This document shows, one piece after another, positions 1 to 8,400 of a stretch of DNA of 17,731 nucleotides (its first letter is position 1; each line of letters starts with the position of its first letter). The stretch is from an uncultured Ruminococcus sp. (lineage in GTDB: Bacteria; Bacillota; Clostridia; Oscillospirales; Ruminococcaceae), in NCBI RefSeq assembly GCF_937915125.1, contig NZ_CALDMP010000024.1, forward strand, positions 1 to 17,731. Direction: 5' to 3'. A program made the translations under genes and the position numbers. The notes beneath the pieces were generated by a model. That model was given only the letters and a program-made list of their open reading frames with translations, made no database searches and was not told the origin of the DNA.

Positions 1-32
1 ATCTGACGAAAAATCTGACGGCGCATCTGACG
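1..32 (+). repeat. Three 12-bp tandem units with core ATCTGACG
   Basis: The octamer ATCTGACG occurs at 1-8, 13-20 and 25-32, an exact 12-bp period with variable 4-base spacers (AAAA, GCGC, CACA). A degenerate fourth unit (ATCTTTGT) follows. A period that is a multiple of three fits a short Ser-Asp repeat in a protein tail, but the array touches the window edge and its true length is unknown. Confidence 0.6.
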
Positions 33-112
33 CACAATCTTTGTGCGGTATTACCTTGATATTCGATCAGGCTCCCCTGAAAGGGGAGCTGGCAGTGCGC
101 AGCACTGACTGA
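2..112 (+). CDS. Possible C-terminal tail of an upstream gene (partial)
   Basis: Reading from base 2 gives 36 codons open to a TGA at 110-112. The first residues follow an SDxx pattern (SDEKSDGASDAQ) made by the 12-bp tandem repeat. If real, this is the acidic, Ser/Asp-rich end of a gene entering from the left, whose last codons lie inside the inserted palindromic repeat starting at 71, so the repeat would have supplied a new stop codon. A competing frame also shows a repeated pattern (LTxxLTxx) and stops near position 59. No family can be recognised, and the region may be non-coding. Confidence 0.22.
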   Translation, partial: SDEKSDGASDAQSLCGITLIFDQAPLKGELAVRSTD

Positions 113-179
113 GGGGTGAAACGGTATCTGTCAACCCCTCCACCAGCTTCGCTGGTTCCCCTCCACTTTCAGAGGAGGC
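71..179. repeat. Composite palindromic repeat, family B (two arms)
   Basis: The left arm begins with hairpin GCTCCCCT-GAA-AGGGGAGC, then a second stem AGTGC-GCA-GCACT, then GAGGGGT. The right arm reads ACCCCTCCACCAGC-TTC-GCTGGT, then CCCCTCC and a CTTTCAG hairpin to GAGGAGGC. The two arms are inverted relative to each other, so the 109-bp unit looks like a small non-autonomous (MITE-like) element. Related single arms occur at 1234-1280, 8654-8706 and 8724-8776. Confidence 0.7.
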
Positions 180-216
180 AAATTACCGTATGTTGAATTA
201 AGGGAGAATCACGCCT

Positions 217-1092
217 ATGATGAATCTGACTGACATGAAAACCGTAAAATCACTGCTGGCAAAGCACGGCTTTCATTTTTCCAAGAAGCTGGGACAGAAT
301 TTCCTCATCGACCCATCTGTCTGCCCACGGATTGCTGAGCTGGGAAATGCTGCGCCGGGATATGGGGTATTGGAGATCGGCCCCGGCATTGGTACTCTGA
401 CACAGCAGCTGGCACTTCACGCAGAACGGGTGACCTCGGTGGAACTGGATCAGCGGCTGCTGCCGATTCTGCAGGAGACGGTGGGGGAGTTTGACAATCT
501 CCACGTGCTCCACGGGGATATCCTGGATTTTGATATTCCGAAGCTTCTGGCACAGGAATTCCCCGGACTGCGTGTGGCAGTCTGCGCCAACCTGCCCTAT
601 TATATCACCACCCCCATCCTCATGCATCTTCTGGAAAGCGGTGCACCTGTGGATACCATTACCGTCATGGTGCAAAAGGAAGTGGCGGAAAAGCTACAGG
701 CGAAAGTGGGCACCAGAGATTCCGGCGCCATTACGGTGGCAGTGAATTATTACGGCACAGCGGAACTGTTGTTTCCTGTACAGCGGGACAGCTTTTTGCC
801 GCCGCCCAATGTGGATTCCGCTGTGCTCCAGATTCGAGTGGAACAGCGTTATGCCCACTTGACAGATAATCCCACCCACTTCTTCGCCATGGTAAAGCAG
901 GGCTTCTCCCAGCGGCGCAAGACCCTGGTGAATGCCCTTTCGGCGACCATGCACTATGAGAAATCACGCCTGATTGGGGTACTCCGGGAGCTGGAACTGC
1001 CCGAGACGGTGCGTATGGAGAATCTTACCATGGAACAGCTCATCGCCCTGAGTAACCGCCTTTGTCAGGTGGATGCCGGGGAATCCAATTGA
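217..1092 (+). CDS. rsmA: 16S rRNA (adenine(1518)-N(6)/adenine(1519)-N(6))-dimethyltransferase RsmA
   Basis: This is the KsgA/RsmA enzyme that uses S-adenosylmethionine to dimethylate two adjacent adenines near the 3' end of 16S rRNA late in small-subunit assembly. The 291-residue protein has the family's usual length. Visible motifs are GQNFL at residues 26-30, the SAM-binding motif EIGPGIGTLT at 53-62, the acidic ribose ligand in VELD at 75-78, GDILDFD at 100-106 and the catalytic NLPYY at 125-129. The ATG at 217 lies about 10 bases after AAGGGAG; the next codon is also ATG, so a start at 220 is equally possible. The gene stands alone between repeat-bearing intergenic regions. In many Firmicutes rsmA follows rnmV, but that neighbour is not visible here. 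Confidence 0.96.
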   Translation: MMNLTDMKTVKSLLAKHGFHFSKKLGQNFLIDPSVCPRIAELGNAAPGYGVLEIGPGIGTLTQQLALHAERVTSVELDQRLLPILQETVGEFDNLHVLHGDILDFDIPKLLAQEFPGLRVAVCANLPYYITTPILMHLLESGAPVDTITVMVQKEVAEKLQAKVGTRDSGAITVAVNYYGTAELLFPVQRDSFLPPPNVDSAVLQIRVEQRYAHLTDNPTHFFAMVKQGFSQRRKTLVNALSATMHYEKSRLIGVLRELELPETVRMENLTMEQLIALSNRLCQVDAGESN

Positions 1093-1111
1093 GGATGCAT
1101 CGTGTGGTATA

Positions 1112-1183
1112 TGTTGGGGCGAACTTTGTTCGCCCGTAAATAACCGGAGAATGTCCGGCGGGCGACCAATGGTCGCCCCTACA
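1112..1183. repeat. Composite palindromic repeat, family A (two arms)
   Basis: The 72-bp unit runs from TGTTG to CTACA. The left hairpin is GGGCGAAC-TTT-GTTCGCCC (1117-1135) and the right hairpin is GGGCGACC-AAT-GGTCGCCC (1160-1178). A CCGG-7 nt-CCGG palindrome lies between them. The outer ends TGTWG/CTACA form terminal inverted repeats. It belongs with the units at 10996-11107 and 11160-11242. Confidence 0.75.
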
Positions 1184-1233
1184 ATTGCACCGGATTTACG
1201 TGATTGTGAGGAGGCAGGGATACAGACGCAGAA

Positions 1234-1280
1234 GCCTCCCCTGAAAGGGGAGGGGAACCGCCGTCAGGCGGTGGAGGGGT
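1234..1280. repeat. Palindromic repeat, family B (single arm)
   Basis: It consists of the hairpin CCTCCCCT-GAA-AGGGGAGG, a second stem ACCGCC-GTC-AGGCGGT, then GGAGGGGT. The constant part matches the other family B copies. The second stem differs in sequence but keeps its self-complementarity. It lies just upstream of the pyr promoter. Confidence 0.7.
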
Positions 1281-1329
1281 ACACTTCGACAGAAAAACCA
1301 TAAAATTTTCAGAAATTGCAAAAAAGCAC

Positions 1330-1358
1330 TGGACAAAATCTTTGAAATGTGGTATAAT
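1330..1358 (+). promoter_or_regulatory. Sigma-A promoter of the pyr operon
   Basis: The -35 box TGGACA (1330-1335) and the perfect -10 box TATAAT (1353-1358) are separated by 17 bases. The start point is predicted near 1365. The transcript would then carry a leader of about 170 nt holding the PyrR-binding loop and an intrinsic terminator before pyrR. Confidence 0.85.
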
Positions 1359-1372
1359 ATCTAGAAATGAAT

Positions 1373-1403
1373 CCTTTAAGTTGATCCCGTGAGGTTGACA
1401 AGG
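1373..1403 (+). promoter_or_regulatory. PyrR-binding loop (anti-antiterminator) of the pyr attenuator
   Basis: Bases 1383-1396 read GATCCCGTGAGGTT. This matches the known PyrR RNA target ARUCCNGNGAGGYU at every fixed position except the first. Flanking CCTT (1373-1376) and AAGG (1400-1403) can close the lower stem. In characterised Firmicutes, UMP-bound PyrR stabilises this hairpin, blocks the antiterminator and lets the downstream terminator form. An antiterminator is plausible here: TGACA at 1396-1400 can pair with TGTCA at 1467-1471, and GCG at 1403-1405 with CGC at 1459-1461, using both the loop's 3' side and the terminator's 5' arm. The antiterminator pairing is my inference. Confidence 0.85.
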
Positions 1404-1456
1404 CGTTTCGAAAATAAGGCATGTCCTTTTTATGCAATTTGAATGCAGTTATTGTA

Positions 1457-1493
1457 AGCGCTTACCTGTCACAAGTGGGTAAGTGCTTTTTTT
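1457..1493 (+). terminator. Intrinsic terminator of the pyr attenuator
   Basis: AGCGCTTACC (1457-1466) pairs with GGTAAGTGCT (1478-1487) over 10 bp including one G-U. An 11-nt loop separates the arms and seven T residues follow (1487-1493). It lies between the promoter and pyrR, where a PyrR-controlled terminator belongs. Confidence 0.88.
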
Positions 1494-1503
1494 GAACCTT
1501 TTT

Positions 1504-1524
1504 GAGCCGGCATAAGGCTCTTTT
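1504..1524 (+). other. Second leader hairpin just upstream of the pyrR Shine-Dalgarno
   Basis: GAGCC (1504-1508) pairs with GGCTC (1516-1520), followed by TTTT and then the AGGAGG of pyrR. It could be a weak second terminator or a hairpin that affects ribosome access. Its short stem and short T run make either role uncertain. Confidence 0.4.
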
Positions 1525-1535
1525 AGGAGGTGCAC

Positions 1536-2087
1536 ATGGAGAAAAAAGCAATGATCATGGATGAAAATGCCATGAGACGTGCGGTTGCCCGGATCACCTA
1601 TGAGATCCTGGAACGCAACCGCGGTGCAGAGGGACTTTGCATTGTGGGAATCCTGTCCCGGGGCGTGGTGCTTGCGGAACGGATCGCCCGGAAAATCTAT
1701 GAACTGGAAAAGGTACAGGTGGAGTTCGGTGCGCTGGATATTACACCCTACCGGGACGATCGGACTGCCGATCCGTCCCACTGCGCCAGAAGTACCATTG
1801 ACTTCCCGGTGCAGGACAAGCGTGTGGTCATTGTGGACGATGTTCTCTACACCGGACGCAGCTGCCGTGCTGCCATAGATGCCATTCTTGCCATCGGCAG
1901 ACCCCAGTGTATGCAGCTTGCGGTACTGGTGGACAGGGGACACCGGGAGCTTCCCATCCGTCCCGATTATATCGGCAAGAACGTACCCACGGCGCAGACG
2001 GAAATGGTTCGTGTCTCCGTGACGGAGATCGACGGTATCGACTGCGTGGAAATCTATCAGAATACACCGGAGGAGGATACACCATGA
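1536..2087 (+). CDS. pyrR: Bifunctional pyr operon regulator / uracil phosphoribosyltransferase PyrR
   Basis: PyrR binds leader RNA of pyrimidine genes when UMP is plentiful and promotes termination; it also has uracil phosphoribosyltransferase activity. The protein has 183 residues, typical of the family. The PRPP loop VVIVDDVLYTGRS lies at residues 97-109, and SRGVVLAERI at 41-50 is the usual phosphoribosyltransferase segment. I chose ATG 1536 because AGGAGG at 1525-1530 sits five bases upstream. The in-frame GTG at 1530 overlaps that ribosome-binding site and is unlikely to be a start. The stop overlaps the pyrC start (ATGA), implying translational coupling. It is first in the operon and probably autoregulated by the attenuator at 1373-1493. 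Confidence 0.96.
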   Translation: MEKKAMIMDENAMRRAVARITYEILERNRGAEGLCIVGILSRGVVLAERIARKIYELEKVQVEFGALDITPYRDDRTADPSHCARSTIDFPVQDKRVVIVDDVLYTGRSCRAAIDAILAIGRPQCMQLAVLVDRGHRELPIRPDYIGKNVPTAQTEMVRVSVTEIDGIDCVEIYQNTPEEDTP

Positions 2088-3364
2088 AGCAGACCATACG
2101 CATTGAGAATATCCGGATCGTGCAGAATACCGTGCTGCCAAGGTGCGATATGCTCATCCGGGACGGAAAGATCGCAAAGCTGGGACAGGCGCTGACGGAT
2201 GCCGCAGATCTGGTCATTGACGGCTCACGCCTTACGGCACTGCCGGGACTGTTTGATATGCACGTGCATCTCCGTGACCCCGGACAGACCCACAAGGAGG
2301 ATATCCTCACTGGTGCAGCCGCAGCCCTTGCCGGCGGTATCACCGGCGTTGCCTGTATGCCCAATACTTCCCCTGCCATCGACAGTGTGGAAACAGTACG
2401 CTATATCCGTGAAAAAGCTGCACAGACCGGCGTGGATGTACACCCGGTGGGATGCATTACCAAGGGCTTGCAAGGCGAGACTATGTGCGATTATGCCGCA
2501 CTGAAAGATGCCGGCATCTGCGCTGTCTCCGATGACGGCAGACCGGTGGAATGCGCTGAGACCATGCGGACGGCGCTGATTCGGGCACATGAACTGGGTA
2601 TCCCGGTGATCTCCCACTGTGAGGATTTGTCCATTATTGCCGGCGGTATCGTGAACCGGGGACTGGCTTCGGAAACCCTGGGCGTCAAGGGCATGGACAG
2701 GGCTTCGGAGGACTATATCACCGCACGGGAGATCATCCTTGCGGCATCCACCGATACTCCCATTCACATTGCCCACGTGAGCACAAAGGGCAGCGTGGAG
2801 ATCATCCGTCAGGCAAAGGCACACGGCGTTAAAGTTACCTGTGAGACCTGCCCCCACTACTTCCTCATGACGGAGGAGGCTGTGCTGGGACGGGATGCGG
2901 ATTATCGTATGAATCCGCCCCTGCGTACCGAAGCCGACCGCAGGGCAGTGCTGGAGGGCGTGCTGGACGGCACCATTGATTGTATCGTCACAGACCACGC
3001 ACCTCATGCGCCGGAGGAAAAGGCAGACTTTACACATGCACCCAATGGTGTGATCGGTATGGAAACGTCCCTGGCGGCATCCCTGAAGCTGGTGCATGCC
3101 GGATACATGACACTGCCTCAGTTGGTGGAACGTATGGCAATTCGTCCGAGACAGATTCTGGGACTGCCTCAGGTGCAGATCGCTGTGGGCGCACGGGCTG
3201 ACCTGACGCTGGTGGATACGGAGTATGCATGGACGGTGGAACCGGAAAAAATGCACTCCAAGGCACGGAATGTGATCTGGAAGGGTAAGACACTCGTGGG
3301 AAAGCCTGTGTATACCATCACCGACGGCGTTGTGCGCTATCAGGATATGGAGTATCACGTGTAA
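2084..3364 (+). CDS. pyrC: Dihydroorotase
   Basis: Dihydroorotase is the third enzyme of UMP synthesis and interconverts carbamoyl-aspartate and dihydroorotate. The 426-residue protein fits the class I enzymes of Gram-positive bacteria. Metal-site motifs are DMHVHLRDPG at residues 58-67 (His60, His62), Asp150/Asp151 in AVSDDGR, His178 in SHCED, His231 in IAHVS and Asp304 in TDHAPH. The bridging aspartate around 150-151 resembles the Bacillus-type enzymes rather than those with a carboxylated lysine. Its ATG at 2084 overlaps the pyrR stop by four bases, with GGAGGA upstream. The gene for the preceding step (pyrB) is not next to it, unlike in Bacillus. Confidence 0.96.
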   Translation: MKQTIRIENIRIVQNTVLPRCDMLIRDGKIAKLGQALTDAADLVIDGSRLTALPGLFDMHVHLRDPGQTHKEDILTGAAAALAGGITGVACMPNTSPAIDSVETVRYIREKAAQTGVDVHPVGCITKGLQGETMCDYAALKDAGICAVSDDGRPVECAETMRTALIRAHELGIPVISHCEDLSIIAGGIVNRGLASETLGVKGMDRASEDYITAREIILAASTDTPIHIAHVSTKGSVEIIRQAKAHGVKVTCETCPHYFLMTEEAVLGRDADYRMNPPLRTEADRRAVLEGVLDGTIDCIVTDHAPHAPEEKADFTHAPNGVIGMETSLAASLKLVHAGYMTLPQLVERMAIRPRQILGLPQVQIAVGARADLTLVDTEYAWTVEPEKMHSKARNVIWKGKTLVGKPVYTITDGVVRYQDMEYHV

Positions 3365-3404
3365 CAACGTATCAATAAAATAAAGAATTGAAAGGAATCA
3401 TGCT

Positions 3405-4322
3405 ATGTCATTGGATAGATTGATCAAGCGGATCGATGAACTGAAAAATCCCTCTGTCGCCGGGCTGGATCCTCGTCTGGAATATGTCCCCCGGTTTATA
3501 CAGGATGCCTGCTTTGTGAAATATGGCCGCACCCTGGAGGGCGCTGCTGCTGCACTCCTGGAATTCAACAAGGCGCTCATTGACGCACTGTACGATGTGG
3601 TGCCTGCCATCAAGCCACAGGCGGCGTACTATGAAATGTACGGCTGGCAGGGCGTGCGCACGCTGGCGGAGACCATCCGCTATGCCCAGGAAAAGGGCAT
3701 GTTCGTTATGACAGACGGCAAGCGCAATGATATCGGCGCTACCATGACCGCTTATGCCACGGCACATCTGGGAAAAACCGATGTGGACGGCATATCCCTG
3801 GATGCCTTCGGCGCAGACGCACTCACCGTAAACGGCTATCTGGGTACGGACGGTATTCAGCCCCTGCTGGATATGTGTGCACAGTATGACAAGGGTATCT
3901 TTGTACTGGCAAAGACATCGAACCCCTCCAGCGGAGAACTCCAGGACAGAGAGATCGATGGAAAGCCTGTCTATGAGATCATGGGCGAAATGTGCGAGAA
4001 CTGGGGTGCAGATCAGATCGGTGCCTATGGCTATTCTTCCGTAGGTGCAGTGGTAGGTGCGACCTATCCGGAACAGCTGGCTGCACTGCGGAAAAAGCTG
4101 CCCCATACCATGTTCCTGGTGCCGGGCTATGGCGCACAGGGCGGCGGTGCACAGGGTGTTGCCGGGGCATTTGATGCAGACGGCAGAGGAGCTGTTGTAA
4201 ATTCTTCCCGTGCCATTATGTGCGCCTGGAAGAAAGAGCCGGACTGTCCCGAAACAGATTTCGCACAGGCGGCAAGAAGAGAAGCCATTCGGATGCGTGA
4301 CGATATTACGGCGTATCTTTAA
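3405..4322 (+). CDS. pyrF: Orotidine 5'-phosphate decarboxylase (type 2)
   Basis: PyrF performs the last step, OMP to UMP plus CO2. At 305 residues it belongs to the longer type 2 subfamily rather than the roughly 230-residue Bacillus form. The catalytic Asp/Lys/Asp network is visible as DGKRNDIG at residues 104-111; KPQAAYYEMYG at 70-80 is also characteristic, and VPGYGAQGG contributes to phosphate binding. AAAGGA lies nine bases before the ATG at 3405. An out-of-frame ATG at 3400 is ignored. The 40-bp gap after pyrC shows no terminator. Placing pyrF before carA differs from the Bacillus subtilis gene order. Confidence 0.96.
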   Translation: MSLDRLIKRIDELKNPSVAGLDPRLEYVPRFIQDACFVKYGRTLEGAAAALLEFNKALIDALYDVVPAIKPQAAYYEMYGWQGVRTLAETIRYAQEKGMFVMTDGKRNDIGATMTAYATAHLGKTDVDGISLDAFGADALTVNGYLGTDGIQPLLDMCAQYDKGIFVLAKTSNPSSGELQDREIDGKPVYEIMGEMCENWGADQIGAYGYSSVGAVVGATYPEQLAALRKKLPHTMFLVPGYGAQGGGAQGVAGAFDADGRGAVVNSSRAIMCAWKKEPDCPETDFAQAARREAIRMRDDITAYL

Positions 4323-4344
4323 TTGATAGGAAAGGACTGGTGTC

Positions 4345-5451
4345 ATGTCATTATTGGAGCGAGGCGACAAGGCCTATCTGCTTCTGGCAGACGGAACAAT
4401 TTTTGAGGGCCTGCATTTCGGTGTAAAGGGAACCGTGATCGGTGAGGTCGTGTTTACGACGGGTATGACTGCCTATCAGGAAACACTGACGGATCCCAGC
4501 TATTTTGGACAGCTGGTCACACAGACATTTCCGCTGATCGGAAATTATGGAGTCAATCAGGCAGACAATGAGTCTGCACGTTCCTATATCGGGGGCTATA
4601 TTGTGCGGGAATGGTGCAATACACCGTCTAATTTCCGCATGGAGGGCGATATTGACGCATTTCTGAAAGAACAGAATATCGTGGGTATCTACAATATTGA
4701 TACCCGGAAGCTGACACGTATCATCCGGGAAGTGGGCGTGATGAACGGCGTTATTACCACAGAAGATGTCTACGCCAAGAAAGACGAACTCCTGGAACAG
4801 GTACGCAGCTATGTGATCCGGGATGCCATCAAGACCGTTACTAGTACAGAGCCGAGAACCTACAGCGAGGGGACACCGAAATACAGAGTGGCACTCTACG
4901 ATTTCGGCTATAAGCGCAATATCCGCAACGAACTGGTGAAGCGTGGATGCGAGGTCATCGTACTCCCGGCAACTACGACTGCAAAGGAATTGCTGGAACT
5001 GAAACCCGATGGCATTATGCTGTCCAACGGCCCGGGAGACCCTTCGGAAAATCAGGCGGTCATTGACAATGTCCGTGAGATCGCCGCACTGGGTATCCCC
5101 ATCTTCGGCATCTGTCTGGGACACCAGCTTCTGGCACTGTCTCAGGGATGTAGGACGGAAAAGCTGAAATATGGTCACCGTGGGGCAAATCAGCCTGTCA
5201 TTGACCTCAATAGCCACCGTACCTATGTCACCAGCCAGAATCACGGCTATGCCGTTGTAGGAGAGAGTCTCGACCCGGCTGTGGGCACGGTTTCCCATAT
5301 CAATGCAAACGACCAGACCTGCGAGGGCATCCGGTATCATAAGATCAATGCGTTCACCGTCCAGTTCCATCCCGAGGCACACGGCGGACCGCTGGATACC
5401 GCTTATTTGTTTGATGAATTCACCTCTGTGATGGAAAAGGAGAAGAAGTAA
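4345..5451 (+). CDS. carA: Carbamoyl-phosphate synthase, small (glutamine amidotransferase) subunit
   Basis: CarA hydrolyses glutamine and channels ammonia to CarB to make carbamoyl phosphate for pyrimidine and arginine synthesis. The protein has 368 residues, normal for the family. The N-terminal small-chain domain spans about 1-140, and the class I amidotransferase domain about 180-365. The triad is Cys257 in GICLGHQ, His342 and Glu344 in FHPEAHGG; SNGPGDPS lies at 227-234. AAAGGA precedes the ATG at 4345. It is 22 bp after pyrF and 3 bp before carB. Being inside the PyrR-controlled operon, this copy probably serves pyrimidine synthesis. Confidence 0.97.
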   Translation: MSLLERGDKAYLLLADGTIFEGLHFGVKGTVIGEVVFTTGMTAYQETLTDPSYFGQLVTQTFPLIGNYGVNQADNESARSYIGGYIVREWCNTPSNFRMEGDIDAFLKEQNIVGIYNIDTRKLTRIIREVGVMNGVITTEDVYAKKDELLEQVRSYVIRDAIKTVTSTEPRTYSEGTPKYRVALYDFGYKRNIRNELVKRGCEVIVLPATTTAKELLELKPDGIMLSNGPGDPSENQAVIDNVREIAALGIPIFGICLGHQLLALSQGCRTEKLKYGHRGANQPVIDLNSHRTYVTSQNHGYAVVGESLDPAVGTVSHINANDQTCEGIRYHKINAFTVQFHPEAHGGPLDTAYLFDEFTSVMEKEKK

Positions 5452-5454
5452 GTT

Positions 5455-8400
5455 ATGCCATTGAGAAATGATATCAAAAAGGTTCTCGTCATCGGCTCCG
5501 GCCCGATCATCATCGGACAGGCGGCTGAGTTTGACTATGCAGGCACTCAGGCGTGCCGTGCCCTGAAACAGGAGGGGCTGGAGGTCGTCCTCATTAACTC
5601 CAATCCGGCAACCATCATGACCGACAAGGCCATGGCGGATAAGGTGTATATCGAGCCGTTGACACTGGATGTGGTGAAGCGTATCATCCAGATCGAAAAG
5701 CCCGACAGCCTTCTCTCCACCATGGGCGGTCAGACTGGTCTGACCTTGTCCATGCAGCTGGCAGAGGAGGGATTCCTGGAGGCAAACGGCGTAAAGCTTC
5801 TGGGTGCTGACCCCCTGACCATCCACAAGGCAGAGGATCGCCAGGCATTCAAGGATACCATGGAAAAAATCAACCAGCCCTGCATTCCCTCGAAAGTCGT
5901 GGAGACCATTGAGGACGCTGTGGCATTTGCTGAGACCATCGGCTATCCGGTGATTGTCCGTCCTGCATTCACACTGGGCGGTACTGGCGGCGGTATTGCG
6001 GACAATGAGGAAATGCTCCGGGATATTACAAAGAACGGTCTGCGTCTTTCGCCCATTACCCAGGTACTCATTGAGAAGTGCATCAGCGGCTGGAAGGAGA
6101 TTGAGTTCGAGGTCATCCGTGACCGCAAGGGCAATGTGATCACCGTCTGCTCCATGGAGAACTTTGACCCCGTTGGCGTACACACCGGCGACAGCATTGT
6201 TATTGCGCCGGCTGTGACACTGACAGACCGGGAATACCAGATGCTCCGTACTGCGGCGCTGGATATTATTTCCGAGCTGAAAGTCGAGGGCGGCTGCAAC
6301 TGTCAGTTTGCACTGCATCCCACCAGTATGGACTATGCTGTCATTGAAGTAAATCCCCGTGTGTCCCGTTCTTCCGCACTGGCTTCCAAGGCGACAGGCT
6401 ATCCCATTGCAAAGGTTGCCGCAAGAATCGCCATCGGCTATACCCTGGACGAGATCATCAATCAGGTCACCGGAAAAACCTATGCCTGCTTTGAGCCGGC
6501 ACTGGACTATGTGGTGGTCAAGTATCCCAAGTGGGCGTTCGATAAGTTCGTCTATGCAAAGCGTACCCTGGGTACTCAGATGAAGGCAACCGGTGAGGTC
6601 ATGGCAATCGGTACCAGCTTCGAACAGGCAATCATGAAGGCTGTCCGTTCCACAGAGCTGGGCGTGGATTCCATGAATATGAAGAAGTACGAGGAGATGC
6701 CCCTGGAAGAGATCATGGAGCGTCTGAATGTAGTGGACGATGAGCGTGCTTTCCAGCTGTACGAGGCATTGAAGCGTGGTGTACCCGTAGAAAAGCTCCA
6801 CGAGCTGACCATGGTGGACTGCTGGTTCCTGAACAAGCTGCTGAATCTGGTGGAACTGGAACGGGAAATGGCAGAGAAGCCGCTCACTGAGGAGCTGTAT
6901 CTTCTGGCGAAGCAGTATGGCTATCTGGATGCCACCATCGAGCGTATTTCCGGCAAGAAATGCCCCATGCACCGCCATGCGGTATACAAAATGGTTGACA
7001 CCTGTGCTGGGGAATTCAAGGCGGAAACACCCTATTTCTACTCCACCTATGACGATGAAAACGAGGCAGAGGAATTCATTGAACGTCAGAACAGCGGCAA
7101 GAAAAAGGTCATTGTATTTGGCTCCGGTCCCATCCGTATCGGTCAGGGCATCGAGTTCGACTACTGCTCCGTACACTGCGTATGGACGCTGAAAGAAATG
7201 GGCTGCGAGGCAGTCATTTGCAACAATAACCCGGAGACAGTTTCCACGGACTTCGACACCGGCGACCGCCTGTATTTCGACCCCCTCACCAAGGAGGACG
7301 TTGCCAATATTATCAACACCGAAAAGCCCTATGGCGTTGTGGTACAGTTCGGCGGTCAGACTGCCATTAAGCTGACACGCTATCTGGCTGATATGGGCGT
7401 CAATATTCTGGGTACTTCCGCAGATGATATCGATGCCGCTGAGGACAGAGAACGCTTTGATGAAGTACTGGAGAAGTGCGGCATTCCGAGACCTGCCGGT
7501 CTGACGGTCATGACGACAGAAGAAGCACTCCAGGCTGCCAATACCCTGGGATATCCCGTGCTCATGCGTCCGTCCTACGTGCTGGGCGGTCAGAATATGA
7601 TCATTGCCCACTCGGACAAGGATATCGTGGAATATATGGCGATTATTACCAGCCACATGATCGAAAACCCTGTGCTCATTGACAAGTATATGATGGGTAC
7701 AGAGGTTGAGGTGGATGCCATTTGTGACGGCAAGGACTTCCTGATTCCGGGGATTATGGAACACGTAGAGCGTGCAGGCGTCCACTCTGGTGACTCCATT
7801 TCCATCTATCCGGCACAAAACCTGAGCGAGTCCATCACCGACACCATCGTCCGCTATACCGGACTTCTGGCAAAGGAACTCCATGCAGTGGGTCTCATCA
7901 ACATCCAGTATGTGGTATACAACAACGAGGTCTATGTCATTGAGGTGAACCCACGTTCGTCCCGAACTGTGCCCTATATCAGCAAGGTGACAGGTATCCC
8001 CATGGTGGATATCGCCACAAAGATCATGCTGGGCGAGACACTGGAGAGCCTGGGCTACAAGCCGGGACTGCACCCCAAGGGCAAGTATGTTGCCGTAAAG
8101 GTGCCTGTATTCAGCTTCGAGAAGCTTCAGGATGTGGATACTATGCTGGGGCCGGAAATGAAGTCCACTGGTGAGTGCCTGGGTATTGCCACCAATCTGG
8201 AGGATGCGCTGCTCAAGGGGCTGATCGCTGCCGGCTACGACCTGAAAAAGGAGGGCGGCGTGCTCCTGTCCGTCCGTGACAGCGACAAGCAGGAGATCAT
8301 TGCCATTGCGGATAAGTTCGCACGTATGGGCTTTGAGCTGTATGGTACAAGCGGTACAGCGGCTGTGCTGAATCACAATATGATCGCCACCAACCTGGTG

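Noticed and set aside
2225..4370. Long minus-strand frames antisense to pyrC and pyrF
   Set aside because: Same shadow effect as over carB; composition is atypical and no start signal exists.
4351..8376. A 1341-codon open frame on the minus strand, antisense to carA and carB
   Set aside because: It lies exactly opposite two highly conserved enzymes; its translation is rich in His, Cys and Leu as expected from reversed codon bias, with no recognisable motif and no ribosome-binding site.
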